Part shown: one piece after another, positions 63,927-64,000 of the stretch
How the letters are laid out: each line of letters starts with the position of its first letter
How positions within the stretch are numbered: position 1 is the first letter of the stretch
Source: Schumannella soli
Lineage (GTDB): Bacteria > Actinomycetota > Actinomycetes > Actinomycetales > Microbacteriaceae
Direction: 5' to 3'
DNA: 64,000 nt
Assembly: GCF_006517435.1 (NCBI RefSeq)
Contig: NZ_VHQG01000001.1
Span: 124,001 to 188,000 of the forward strand
The notes under the pieces: model-generated
Databases searched by the model: none
The model's input: only the letters and a program-made list of their open reading frames with translations
What the model was told of the DNA's origin: nothing
Made by a program: the position numbers and the translations under genes

Positions 63927-64000
63927 TCAGCCGAGGGTGAGCAGCGGCGCGGCGATACCGGCGATGGCGCCACCGATCAGCGGGCCGACGACCGGGATCC
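63927..64000 (-). CDS. glpF: Glycerol uptake facilitator (MIP family), C-terminal fragment
   Basis: Only the last 23 or 24 codons are inside the window. They read IPVVGPLIGGAIAGIAAPLL followed by TLG and a stop, the typical end of the last helix of aquaglyceroporins (PLVGPLIGG). Position upstream of glpK supports a glycerol channel. The rest of the gene lies beyond base 64000. Confidence 0.72.
   Translation of the reverse strand, partial: IPVVGPLIGGAIAGIAAPLLTLG

Overview
The window is a GC-rich (roughly 70 percent by eye) chromosomal segment of an actinobacterium, most likely a member of the Microbacteriaceae. The main signs are an acyl-CoA carboxylase built from separate alpha (biotin), beta and epsilon subunits, an LpdA-type flavoprotein, a GtrA/PH-domain/BirA/polyprenol-mannose-synthase neighbourhood, frequent GTG starts, and many genes whose start codon lies only 6-10 nt after a TANNNT box (leaderless-type promoters). 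I found no rRNA, tRNA, CRISPR array, transposase or integrase.

Layout. (1) 1-6.5 kb: surface-polysaccharide locus. Two family-2 glycosyltransferases lie on the minus strand, the first cut by the window edge. A large membrane protein, an ABC-2 polysaccharide exporter (permease plus ATPase) and a GT4-type glycosyltransferase lie on the plus strand. (2) 6.5-14.6 kb: conserved core with an LCP ligase, purE, purK, gtrA, a PH-domain protein, birA, polyprenol-phosphate mannose synthase, and acyl-CoA carboxylase beta and epsilon. (3) 14.6-21.7 kb: a complete pseudaminic acid pathway (pseI, a fused pseG-pseH, pseF, pseC, pseB), a small coiled-coil protein and a sialyltransferase-like (GT29-type) protein that is the best candidate transferase for the sugar. 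(4) 21.7-26.2 kb: a response regulator, a sensor kinase and a kinase-like membrane protein in one operon, then a TRAM-domain RNA methyltransferase. (5) 26.2-32.9 kb: maf, acyl-CoA carboxylase alpha, dedA, a DUF1905 protein, an AbiEi-like/nuclease-fold protein and lpdA. (6) 33-47.2 kb: nucleoside salvage with purine nucleoside phosphorylase, phosphopentomutase-type mutase, adenosine deaminase with orphan PTS EIIA and EIIB, nucleoside hydrolase, thymidine phosphorylase, cytidine deaminase, and a BMP/NupOPQ-type nucleoside ABC importer. (7) 47.4-64 kb: manC, sdhCDAB, a VapBC45-like toxin-antitoxin pair, an ECF sigma factor fused to a zinc-finger and membrane/extracytoplasmic region, ptsI, a YihY protein, xthA, trpS, a GNAT protein, a HAD hydrolase, glpK and the tail of glpF.

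How it fits together. From memory, the order manC / LCP / purE-purK-gtrA-PH-birA-accD-accE-maf-accA / lpdA-PNP-PMM-add-deoA-cdd-sdhCDAB parallels the mycobacterial block around Rv3264c-Rv3319. Against that background the segment between accE and maf (about 14.6-26.2 kb), which carries the pseudaminic acid genes and the two-component system, reads as inserted. The exporter locus at the left end, GtrA and the polyprenol-mannose synthase, ManC and the Pse genes are all compatible with an envelope glycan carrying pseudaminic acid. That link is inference.

Most noteworthy: the pseudaminic acid cluster with its GT29-type protein; a 69-bp doubly palindromic element in three copies, two of them flanking the nuclease-like gene in opposite orientations; a structured 570-bp gap before pseI; a DtxR/IdeR-like site in front of sdhC; the sigma-factor fusion; and PTS EIIA/EIIB genes without an EIIC inside an adenosine deaminase operon.
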